6,632 nt of DNA from an uncultured Collinsella sp. (GTDB lineage Bacteria; Actinomycetota; Coriobacteriia; Coriobacteriales; Coriobacteriaceae). Made by a program: the position numbers and the translations under genes. The DNA is taken from positions 1 to 6,632 of the forward strand of contig CABRIF010000121.1 in the NCBI GenBank assembly GCA_902470925.1. The letters are read 5' to 3'. This document shows, piece after piece, positions 1-5,227 of this stretch (position 1 is the stretch's first letter; every line of letters begins with the position of its first letter). The notes below the pieces were generated by a model that saw only the letters and a list, made by a program, of their open reading frames with translations, was not told where the DNA came from and did no database searches.

Positions 1-30
1 TCGTATATGCGCTGGTAAACGGCAATAATA
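1..30. repeat. Truncated copy of dispersed GACCCCGTCCCC palindromic repeat at contig edge
   Basis: Bases 1-25 are identical to 5101-5125, the end of the left arm and most of the loop of the complete palindrome at 5085-5148. The copy continues into a right-arm-like sequence at 26-48 (AATACGAATCGACC, then CCGTCCCC). The left arm is missing because the window starts inside the element. This looks like an assembly break at a multicopy repeat (inference). No coding sequence is seen here. Confidence 0.8.
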
Positions 31-125
31 CGAATCGACCCCGTCCCCAAACTGCACGCGAAACGAATCGACCCCGTCCCCAAGCTGCGAGTGAAACGAA
101 ACGACCCCGTCCCCAAACTGCATCC
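31..125. repeat. 33-bp tandem repeat array, about 2.8 copies
   Basis: Three head-to-tail units start at 31, 64 and 97, an exact 33-bp period. Each begins CGAAWCGACCCCGTCCCC followed by AARCTGC; the rest of the unit (CRMGYGAAA-like) differs slightly and is incomplete in the third copy. The 12-mer GACCCCGTCCCC falls at 37-48, 70-81 and 103-114, all in the same orientation. The units abut without unique spacers, so this is not a CRISPR array. The first unit doubles as the right arm of the truncated palindrome, suggesting the array grew by duplication of a palindrome arm (inference). Confidence 0.8.
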
Positions 126-269
126 AAGCTGCGAAGTGCGAACCTTGCCCGGAGGATAGCACTCCGCGGGAATCTCGATGCAAAGTTGGTACGAATTGGG
201 CATACCAGCGGCGCCAGCGGTTGGTTTGGAGCGGCGAGCGGTCGGTTCGCCGTCCGGGCGCAGCCAACG
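126..269. other. Non-coding upstream region with one foldable segment
   Basis: No credible gene is seen between the repeat array and the murR promoter. The one structural feature is a potential stem-loop at 220-268. Its inner stem pairs GCGGCGAGC (231-239) with GTTCGCCGT (245-253), allowing G-T pairs, over a 5-base loop. Its outer stem pairs GTTGG (220-224) with CCAAC (264-268). No T-run follows on either side, so it is not a classic terminator. It lies upstream of the proposed promoter, so it should not be in the murR transcript. Its role is unknown. Confidence 0.4.
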
Positions 270-339
270 ATGAAACATAGTTTTACAATTGAGCGAAATA
301 CGTGACATGTTTGTTCTGTACGTGTTTAATGAAACGTAG
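270..339 (+). promoter_or_regulatory. Candidate MurR operator: direct repeat ATGAAACRTAG plus an 18-bp imperfect palindrome
   Basis: ATGAAACATAG (270-280) and ATGAAACGTAG (329-339) match at 10 of 11 positions, 59 bp apart. One copy lies upstream of the proposed -35 box and the other overlaps the end of the -10 box and the likely start site. The second copy is embedded in an imperfect palindrome at 320-337 with outer arms ACGT and ACGT. RpiR/MurR regulators usually bind repeated or palindromic sites at their own promoters, so autoregulation is plausible. The assignment is inference only. Confidence 0.35.
302..330 (+). promoter_or_regulatory. Predicted sigma70-type promoter of murR-murQ-murP
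   Basis: A GTGACA box (302-307, one mismatch to TTGACA) and a TTTAAT box (325-330, one mismatch to TATAAT) are separated by exactly 17 bp. This puts the transcription start near 337 and leaves a leader of about 20 nt. That leader carries a Shine-Dalgarno-like AAAGGGG (343-349), 7 nt before the murR ATG at 357. The segment is clearly AT-richer than its surroundings. No experimental support is available. Confidence 0.55.
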
Positions 340-356
340 ACGAAAGGGGCGACGCG

Positions 357-1223
357 ATGTCATCAAGAGGGCTGCTGCCGCGGATACGCGAGCTCAAGCA
401 CGGGGCGAGCCCGGCCATGCGCAGCCTTGCCGAGGACGTGGCGCGCGACCCGCGAGCGGCGAGTACATGCAGCATCCGCGCCCTGGCGGACGCGAGCCAC
501 ACGTCACCCTCGACGGTGGTCCGGTTCTGCCGCAAGCTCGGGTGCGCCGGCTACAAAGAGTTCCAACGGGAGCTGGTGTTCGAACTGGCGTCGACCAGCG
601 ACGTAAACGACGTCGCGCTGGAAGACATCGTCCCGGGCGACGAGGCGGAGCGCGTACTGAGGAAGGTGATGCTAAGCAACACGCGCTCGATGGAGGCAAC
701 CGCACGTCTGATCGACCTGCACGCGCTTGAGGAGTGCGTGCGCCTGATCGACCGATGCCGCGTGGTCGACCTCTACGGCGTGGGCGCCTCGCTTTTGGTG
801 GCGCGCGACCTGGAGCAGAAGCTCGCCCGCGTGGACAAGGAGTGCCACGTGTACGAGGACCTGCACAGCCAGCTGCTGAGCGTCCGCAACATCCACGCCG
901 ATGACCTCGCCATCGTGTTCAGCTACTCGGGCCTCACGCGGGAGATAGTCGACATCGCCCGCAAGGCGCGGCGGCGCGGGGCGAAGGTGGTGGCGGTGAC
1001 CCGCGCCATGGGCGGCCAGCTCGCCGACGAGGCTGATCTGGTGCTGGGGGTGGCGTCGAGCGAGCCGTTGGTGCGCAGCGGCGCGATGAGCTCGCGTCTC
1101 TCGCAGCTGCTGGTGGTGGATGCCCTGTACGCCCTGTACGTGACGAGGAATTACGAGCGCTGCACCAAAACGATGCTGCGCAATTTCGATGAGAAGAAAC
1201 CGGAGGGAGCAACGAGTGCTTGA
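357..1223 (+). CDS. murR: MurR/RpiR family transcriptional regulator with SIS domain
   Basis: A 288-residue cytoplasmic DNA-binding regulator, normal length for the RpiR family. Residues 1-77 form the HTH_6 domain; the recognition part is SIRALADASHTSPSTVVRF (39-57) followed by KLGCAGYKEFQREL. Residues about 137-262 form a SIS sugar-phosphate domain. It includes YGVGASLLVARDLEQKL (140-156), FSYSGLTREIVDIARKA (188-204) and SGAMSSRLSQLLVVDALY (241-258), all typical of the family. The ATG at 357 follows AAAGGGG with a 7-nt spacer. In E. coli, MurR is a repressor relieved by MurNAc-6P; the same ligand is inferred here because the next gene is murQ and the last 8 bp overlap it. The gene is first in the operon and probably autoregulated. 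Whether it represses or activates cannot be read from the sequence. Confidence 0.9.
   Translation: MSSRGLLPRIRELKHGASPAMRSLAEDVARDPRAASTCSIRALADASHTSPSTVVRFCRKLGCAGYKEFQRELVFELASTSDVNDVALEDIVPGDEAERVLRKVMLSNTRSMEATARLIDLHALEECVRLIDRCRVVDLYGVGASLLVARDLEQKLARVDKECHVYEDLHSQLLSVRNIHADDLAIVFSYSGLTREIVDIARKARRRGAKVVAVTRAMGGQLADEADLVLGVASSEPLVRSGAMSSRLSQLLVVDALYALYVTRNYERCTKTMLRNFDEKKPEGATSA
1202..1207 (+). promoter_or_regulatory. Ribosome binding site deciding the murQ GTG start
   Basis: GGAGGG lies 8 nt before GTG 1216, inside the 3' end of murR. It favours GTG 1216 over the upstream in-frame ATG at 1189, which would add nine residues (MRRNRREQR) not typical of MurQ. From GTG 1216 the protein begins (V/M)LDLAKLSTETRNP, the usual MurQ N-terminus. 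Confidence 0.8.
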
Positions 1224-2118
1224 TTTGGCGAAGCTGTCCACCGAGACCCGTAACCCCGCAACGATGGATTTGGACTGCATGGACCCGATGGAGATCGCGT
1301 CTGCGATGAACCAGGAAGACGTGCATGCGGTGGCGTCGGTGAGCGAGGTCCTGCCGCAGGTGGCTCAGGCAATCGAGTGGGCTACCGAGGCACTGCAGGC
1401 CGGCGGGCGCATCATCTATATGGGCGCGGGCACCAGCGGCCGGCTGGGTGTGCTCGATGCCGTGGAGTGCCCGCCGACCTTCGGCGTGTCTCCCGATGTG
1501 GTGGTGGGCCTGATCGCTGGCGGCCAAGGGGCGTTCGTGCGTGCGGTCGAAGGTGCCGAGGACAACGCGGCGCTGGGTGCCGACGACCTGCGCGGGCTTG
1601 GCGTGACGGCGCGCGATTTGGTTGTCGGTCTGGCGGCGAGCGGGCGCACGCCCTATGTGCTCGGCGGCCTGCACTATGCGCGCGAGCTGGGTTGCAAGAC
1701 GGTCGCCGTTGCCTGCAACCGGGGATCGCAGATCGGCGCGGTGGCCGAGCTGGCAATCGAGCCGGTACCCGGGCCCGAGGTGGTGACCGGTTCCACCCGC
1801 CTCAAGGCGGGAACCGTGCAGAAGCTCGTGCTCAACATGATTTCAACGGGCTCCATGGTGCGAACGGGCAAGGTGTACGAAAACCTTATGGTGGACGTGC
1901 AGCAAACCAATGAGAAGCTCGTCACCCGTGCCCAGAACATCGTGATGGCGGCAACCGAGTGCACCCGCGACGAGGCAGTCGAGGCGCTCGAACAGGCTGA
2001 CGGCCATGTGAAGACCGCCGTGGTCATGATCTTGGCCGGCTTGGATGCCCGGCAGGCCCGCGAGGCGCTCGAGCGGACGCAGGGGCACGTGCGCGAGGCG
2101 ATTGCCCCGCGCGGCTGA
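1216..2118 (+). CDS. murQ: N-acetylmuramic acid 6-phosphate etherase
   Basis: This cytoplasmic enzyme cleaves the D-lactyl ether of MurNAc-6-phosphate, giving GlcNAc-6-phosphate and D-lactate. The 300-residue product is close to E. coli MurQ (298). The N-terminus LDLAKLSTETRNPATMDLD is diagnostic. The SIS domain carries the signature MGAGTSGRLGVLDAVECPPT (69-88). Glu84 in DAVECPPT and Glu115 in VEGAEDN align with the catalytic Glu83 and Glu114 of E. coli MurQ. The C-terminus has two similar short helical motifs, ALEQADGHVKTAV and ALERTQGHVREAI, as in other MurQ proteins. I chose GTG 1216 because of the RBS and N-terminal homology; it overlaps the murR stop by 8 bp, suggesting translational coupling. 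No terminator is visible in the 78 bp before murP, so one operon is likely. Confidence 0.96.
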   Translation: MLDLAKLSTETRNPATMDLDCMDPMEIASAMNQEDVHAVASVSEVLPQVAQAIEWATEALQAGGRIIYMGAGTSGRLGVLDAVECPPTFGVSPDVVVGLIAGGQGAFVRAVEGAEDNAALGADDLRGLGVTARDLVVGLAASGRTPYVLGGLHYARELGCKTVAVACNRGSQIGAVAELAIEPVPGPEVVTGSTRLKAGTVQKLVLNMISTGSMVRTGKVYENLMVDVQQTNEKLVTRAQNIVMAATECTRDEAVEALEQADGHVKTAVVMILAGLDARQAREALERTQGHVREAIAPRG

Positions 2119-2196
2119 CGATAGCTGCGTCGCGGTTGGCGCGGCGAGTTATAGAACAGGTGGAAGAGACGTCGCAGTCGAACGAAGGAGAGTGAC

Positions 2197-3633
2197 ATGA
2201 GCGACAAGGAGCTGAGTGAGAAGCTGCTCGAGCTGCTCGGCGGCAAGGGCAACGTGATGTCGAACGCGGCCTGCATGACGCGTCTGCGCGTGGGGGTGCG
2301 CGATGCGTCGAAGGTCGACGTAGCGGGCATCAAAGCGCTCGACGGCGTGATGGGCCTCGTTGAGGACGACACGATGCAGATCGTGCTGGGGCCCGGCAAG
2401 GTGAACAAGGTGCTGGAGGAGTTCTCAAAGCTCACTGGTATCGCCAAGGGCGAGGTTGCCGAGGATCTGAGCGTGGTCGACGCGGCAGCCGAGAACAAGG
2501 CCGCGCAGAAAGCCAAGTACGAGCGCAAGCCCGTGCAGGCGTTCATGAAGAAGATCGCCAACGTATTCGTGGCGCTGCTGCCCGGCATCATCGCCGCCGG
2601 CCTTATCAACGGCATCTGCAACGTCATCAACGTCTCCACCGGCGATATGTTTGCGGGCGAGTGGTGGTACCAGGGCATTCGTTCTATGGGTTGGGCGCTG
2701 TTCGCCTATCTGCCGATTCTCGTTGGCTTCAACGCCGCGCGTGAGTTCGGCGGCTCCGGCGTGCTCGGCGGCATCGCCGGTATGATGTGCATCGCCAACG
2801 CGAGCATGCCGCTGCTGGCCCCCGGCATGGCCGATCCTGCCAACGCCATCCTGCTGCCGCTCACCAATGCGGCCTACAACCCGGCTGCGGGCGGTATGAT
2901 CGCCGCGCTCATCGCCGGTGCGTTCTTTGCGTTCCTCGAGAAGAACATCCGCAAGGTCATGCCGAGCGTGCTCGACACCTTCCTGACCCCGCTTCTGGTG
3001 CTGATCATCGGCGCCTTCTCGATGATGCTCGTGATCCAGCCGCTGGGCGCCTTCCTCACGCAGGGGATCTACGCCGTCGTGACCTTCGTGTATGAGAAGC
3101 TCGGCGTCGTGGGCGGCTTCATCCTGTCCGCCGGCTTCCTGCCGCTCGTATCGGTTGGCCTGCACCAGGCGCTGACGCCGATTCACGCGCTGCTGAATGA
3201 CCCGAACGGCGCCACCCAGGGCATCAACTACCTGTTGCCAATCCTCATGATGGCTGGCGGCGGCCAGGTGGGTGCCGGCCTGGCGCTCTACTTCAAGAGC
3301 AAGAACAAGAAGCTCAAGAAGTTCGTGGCCGAGTCCATTCCCGTCGGTATTCTCGGTGTGGGCGAGCCGCTGATGTACGCGGTGACCCTGCCGCTGGTCA
3401 AGCCGTTCATCACCGCGTGCCTGGGCGCCGGCCTGGGCGGCATCATCGCCGCGCTGTTCCACATCGGCACCGTGTCCCAGGGCGTGTCGGGCCTGTTCGG
3501 CCTGCTCATCGTGGTGCCCGGCCAGCAGCTGGTGTACGTGCTCGCCATGCTGGCGGCCTACGCGGGCGGGTTCGTCCTCACCTGGTTCTTCGGTGTGGAT
3601 GAGGAGAAGATCAACGCCTTCTACGGCGAGTAA
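2197..3633 (+). CDS. murP: PTS transporter subunit EIIBC, MurNAc / MurNAc-GlcNAc type
   Basis: A 478-residue membrane permease of the glucose-sucrose PTS superfamily, similar in length to E. coli MurP (474). Residues 1-80 form the EIIB domain with the phosphorylated cysteine Cys26 in SNAACMTRLRVGV. After a charged linker (about 90-118), the EIIC domain has many hydrophobic segments, e.g. 119-145, 163-177, 231-246, 260-285, 303-322, 374-400, 404-421 and 432-468. Family landmarks are VGLHQALTPIH (320-330) and GVGEPLMYAVTLPL (387-400), equivalent to the GITEP motif. There is no EIIA domain, so phosphate must come from a separate EIIA, as with Crr in E. coli. AAGGAG lies 6 nt before the ATG. The substrate is inferred from neighbours murQ and mupG; on sequence alone, sucrose or another sugar cannot be excluded. 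Confidence 0.88.
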   Translation: MSDKELSEKLLELLGGKGNVMSNAACMTRLRVGVRDASKVDVAGIKALDGVMGLVEDDTMQIVLGPGKVNKVLEEFSKLTGIAKGEVAEDLSVVDAAAENKAAQKAKYERKPVQAFMKKIANVFVALLPGIIAAGLINGICNVINVSTGDMFAGEWWYQGIRSMGWALFAYLPILVGFNAAREFGGSGVLGGIAGMMCIANASMPLLAPGMADPANAILLPLTNAAYNPAAGGMIAALIAGAFFAFLEKNIRKVMPSVLDTFLTPLLVLIIGAFSMMLVIQPLGAFLTQGIYAVVTFVYEKLGVVGGFILSAGFLPLVSVGLHQALTPIHALLNDPNGATQGINYLLPILMMAGGGQVGAGLALYFKSKNKKLKKFVAESIPVGILGVGEPLMYAVTLPLVKPFITACLGAGLGGIIAALFHIGTVSQGVSGLFGLLIVVPGQQLVYVLAMLAAYAGGFVLTWFFGVDEEKINAFYGE

Positions 3634-3644
3634 GTATCTGCGAT

Positions 3645-3690
3645 GGGGCTGCCGCCGCTGGGTGCGCAGCCCCGTTTGTTGCGGGTTTTG
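3645..3690 (+). terminator. Possible intrinsic terminator after murP
   Basis: GGGGCTGC (3645-3652) pairs perfectly with GCAGCCCC (3666-3673) over a 13-nt loop, starting 12 bp after the murP stop. It is followed by an interrupted T-rich stretch (GTTTGTT, then GGGTTTTG). The stem is strong but the T-tract is weak, so termination may be partial. Confidence 0.45.
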
Positions 3691-3741
3691 TGGGGCCGCG
3701 TGCAGGCGCTGTGTTGACGACGCGTTCGCGCGATGTGCGTT

Positions 3742-3824
3742 CGTGCCGGCTCCGTGCTCATGTCGAGCTGGGGCTGCGCCGGGCGTGCTGGTGCCGTGCT
3801 CATGTCGAGCTGGGGCTGCGCCGG
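3742..3824. repeat. 42-bp imperfect tandem duplication in the murP-mupG spacer
   Basis: The 31-bp core beginning CCGTGCTCATGTCGAGCTGG occurs identically at 3752-3782 and 3794-3824. The ten bases before each core (3742-3751 and 3784-3793) match with three differences, giving a 42-bp period. The duplication lies between the two terminator-like hairpins. The period is a multiple of three, but no recognisable protein spans it. Confidence 0.85.
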
Positions 3825-3843
3825 TTTCGTGTCTATCGGACCC

Positions 3844-3876
3844 GGGCCTTCTTCGCATGCGCGGGGAAGGCCTTTT
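3844..3876 (+). terminator. Strong intrinsic terminator-like hairpin upstream of mupG
   Basis: GGCCTTCTTCGC (3845-3856) pairs with GCGGGGAAGGCC (3861-3872) as a 12-bp stem with two G-T pairs and a 4-nt ATGC loop, followed directly by TTTT (3873-3876). It is the best terminator shape in the window. It lies about 210 bp after murP and 131 bp before the mupG start, so it would end the murR-murQ-murP transcript or act as an attenuator for mupG. Confidence 0.65.
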
Positions 3877-3991
3877 GCAAGGCATGGAGCGGTGGCTGCA
3901 TGCGAGCGGCGGGGGCAGCGGCTGAGCGCCGAGCCCGCGCGCGGGTGGCGAGCGGGCGATGCACGTTTCGCGACGATGGCGATCCGAGAAC

Positions 3992-3996
3992 AAGGA
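3992..3996 (+). promoter_or_regulatory. Ribosome binding site for the mupG TTG start
   Basis: AAGGA ends 11 nt before TTG 4008, a somewhat long spacing. An in-frame TAG at 4002-4004 rules out any earlier start. The conserved GISVY motif begins at residue 4, which rules out a much later one. TTG 4008 is therefore the best start. Confidence 0.6.
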
Positions 3997-4007
3997 TGGG
4001 ATAGACG

Positions 4008-5063
4008 TTGAACACGGGCATTTCGGTATATTTCAGCGCGGGGATAGCCTATAACGAGCGTATGATCGAGCGGGCCCGGCGCGCGGGGGCCACGATGGCG
4101 TTCACTTCGATGCATATTCCCGAGGAGGAGGGTGTCGACTATCGGCGCGACGCACGTCACCTGTTGGGCGTGCTGCGCGACGCGGGGATGTCTCTCATCG
4201 TGGATGTGGGGCCCGAGACCTGCGAGAAGCTCGGTTGCTCGCGCATCGAGGACCTGGCCGACCTGGGTATCACGCACGTGCGCCTCGACTACGGTTTCTC
4301 GCCCGAGGAGACGGTGCGGCTTTCGCGGATGTTTCATATCGTGTGCAACGCTTCGACGGTGACGAAGGCCGAGCTGGCGGCGTGGCGTGCAGCGGGGGCG
4401 GACCTCTCACGGTTCGCCGCTTGCCACAACTACTATCCCAAACGATTCACGGGGCTGGCGCTTGAGGATGTACGCGTCATGAACGAGCGGCTTGCGGCTT
4501 TCGGGTTCGAGACGATCGGTTTCGTGCCCGGCGATGGCGACTTGCGCGGGCCCCTGCATGAGGGTTTGCCTACGGTTGAGGCGCATCGCGGGCAACGGAA
4601 TGACGTGGCGCTCAACATGCTCGAGATGGCGTTTGCCGCGGGGTGCGATACGGTGCTGGTGGGCGACCCCGGCTTGAGCGATGCGTCGTGGAGTCGTTTT
4701 TCCCAGGTATCTGCCGGCTATGTTGAGCTGGCGTGCAGTCTGGACGAGGGGTATGGGTACCTGCTTGGACAGCTCCATCACGACCGCCCGGATTCGAGTG
4801 CGCATGTCATCCGCTCGCAGGAATCGCGGACGAGCTTGAGGCCGACGCGCATCGTCGAGGTTGACGCTCATGCGGGGCGTGCGCGTCCCAGGGGCTCGGT
4901 TGCTGTGTCCAACAGCGAGTATCTGCGCTACGAGGGCGAACTCGAGATCGCGCGGGTCGACCTGCCGGGTGATACGCGCATGAACGTGGTGGGACGGGTT
5001 GCCGAGCATGATTGCCGCCTGCTCCCGTATATCCGCAACGGCTTCGGCTTCAAACTGGCCTAG
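4008..5063 (+). CDS. mupG: MupG-like 6-phospho-N-acetylmuramidase (DUF871 family)
   Basis: The 351-residue product fits the DUF871 family. The N-terminal TIM-barrel domain (about 4-235) starts with GISVYFSAG and has FTSMHIPEE (32-40), VRLDYGFS (91-98), HNYYPKRFTGL (140-150), GPLHEGLPTVEAHR (181-194) and VLVGDPGLS (216-224). A cyclophilin-like C-terminal domain fills about 260-351. No signal peptide is present, so it is cytoplasmic. In S. aureus, MupG hydrolyses MurNAc-6P-GlcNAc, delivered by MurP, to MurNAc-6P and GlcNAc; murQ and murP upstream support the same role. It uses a TTG start and is separated from murP by a structured spacer, so its expression may differ from that of the first three genes. 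Its codon use is less strictly C/G-ending than murP, which may mean lower expression. DUF871 members outside mur clusters have unknown substrates, but context makes this assignment fairly secure. Confidence 0.87.
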   Translation: MNTGISVYFSAGIAYNERMIERARRAGATMAFTSMHIPEEEGVDYRRDARHLLGVLRDAGMSLIVDVGPETCEKLGCSRIEDLADLGITHVRLDYGFSPEETVRLSRMFHIVCNASTVTKAELAAWRAAGADLSRFAACHNYYPKRFTGLALEDVRVMNERLAAFGFETIGFVPGDGDLRGPLHEGLPTVEAHRGQRNDVALNMLEMAFAAGCDTVLVGDPGLSDASWSRFSQVSAGYVELACSLDEGYGYLLGQLHHDRPDSSAHVIRSQESRTSLRPTRIVEVDAHAGRARPRGSVAVSNSEYLRYEGELEIARVDLPGDTRMNVVGRVAEHDCRLLPYIRNGFGFKLA

Positions 5064-5084
5064 CACCCTGCATCCTGTGCAGTC

Positions 5085-5148
5085 TGGGGACGGGGTCGTT
5101 TCGTATATGCGCTGGTAAACGGCAAAATACGAAACGACCCCGTCCCCA
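5085..5148. repeat. Complete dispersed palindrome: 22-bp perfect arms, 20-nt loop
   Basis: The left arm 5085-5106 (TGGGGACGGGGTCGTTTCGT plus AT) is the perfect reverse complement of 5127-5148, around the loop 5107-5126. Bases 5101-5125 recur exactly at 1-25. It lies 21 bp after the mupG stop, between converging genes, and could block transcription in both directions, although T-runs are short. The form resembles REP-type palindromes spread by REP-associated tyrosine transposases; no such transposase gene is in this window. Confidence 0.85.
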
Positions 5149-5164
5149 AAATGACAAGCTAATC

Positions 5165-5210
5165 GGGGACGGGGTCAATCCGTATGCGCATACGAAACGA
5201 CCCCGTCCCC
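5165..5210. repeat. Second, imperfect GACCCCGTCCCC palindrome
   Basis: GGGGACGGGGTC (5165-5176) pairs with GACCCCGTCCCC (5199-5210). An internal mismatch (AATC against GAAA) follows, then the self-complementary CGTATGCGCATACG (5181-5194). It shares its outer arms with the palindrome at 5085-5148 but has a much shorter centre. It lies 18-63 bp beyond the gltA stop on the minus strand, so it may also serve as the gltA terminator; the sequence read on the minus strand lacks a clear T-tract. Confidence 0.8.
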
Positions 5211-5227
5211 AAATTGAAAATGGCGGG

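Larger units (their letters stand above)
3634..4007 (+). other. 374-bp murP-mupG spacer: structured, no convincing gene
   Basis: The reading frames that cross this stretch have low-complexity, family-less products, and I take them as non-coding. The spacer holds two terminator-like hairpins (3645-3673 and 3845-3872) and a 42-bp tandem duplication. It also holds a GC palindrome, CCCGCGCGCGGG (3934-3945), flanked by CGCC and GGCG. I found no good -35/-10 pair between the second hairpin and mupG. mupG may therefore depend on readthrough or on a promoter I cannot recognise. A regulated leader or a small RNA ending at 3876 is possible but unproven. Confidence 0.5.

Noticed and set aside
31..125. 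Possible CRISPR array because of regularly spaced repeats
   Set aside because: The 33-bp units abut directly with no unique spacers, there are fewer than three full units, and no cas gene is present.
302..730. Open frame of 142 codons overlapping the start of murR
   Set aside because: It is an out-of-frame shadow of murR in high-GC DNA. Its Arg/Gly-rich product has no family features, while the murR frame shows clear HTH and SIS motifs.
2119..2196. Possible internal promoter before murP (TTGGCG at 2136, TATAGA at 2150)
   Set aside because: The two boxes are only 8 bp apart, too close for a sigma70 promoter, and no other pairing fits.
3714..3742. TTGACG at 3714-3719 as a -35 box for mupG or a small RNA
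   Set aside because: The region 17 bp downstream (GCGTTC) has no resemblance to a -10 box.
3593..3925. Frame of 110 codons with a repeated CSCRAGAAP motif in the murP-mupG spacer
   Set aside because: The repeat in the peptide is only the 42-bp DNA duplication read in frame. The frame starts inside murP, spans the strong terminator hairpin and has no recognisable domain.
2425..3993. Long minus-strand frame (522 codons) opposite murP
   Set aside because: It mirrors the codon bias of murP, its product is rich in His/Gln/Arg with no domain, and the plus-strand frame is an unmistakable PTS permease.
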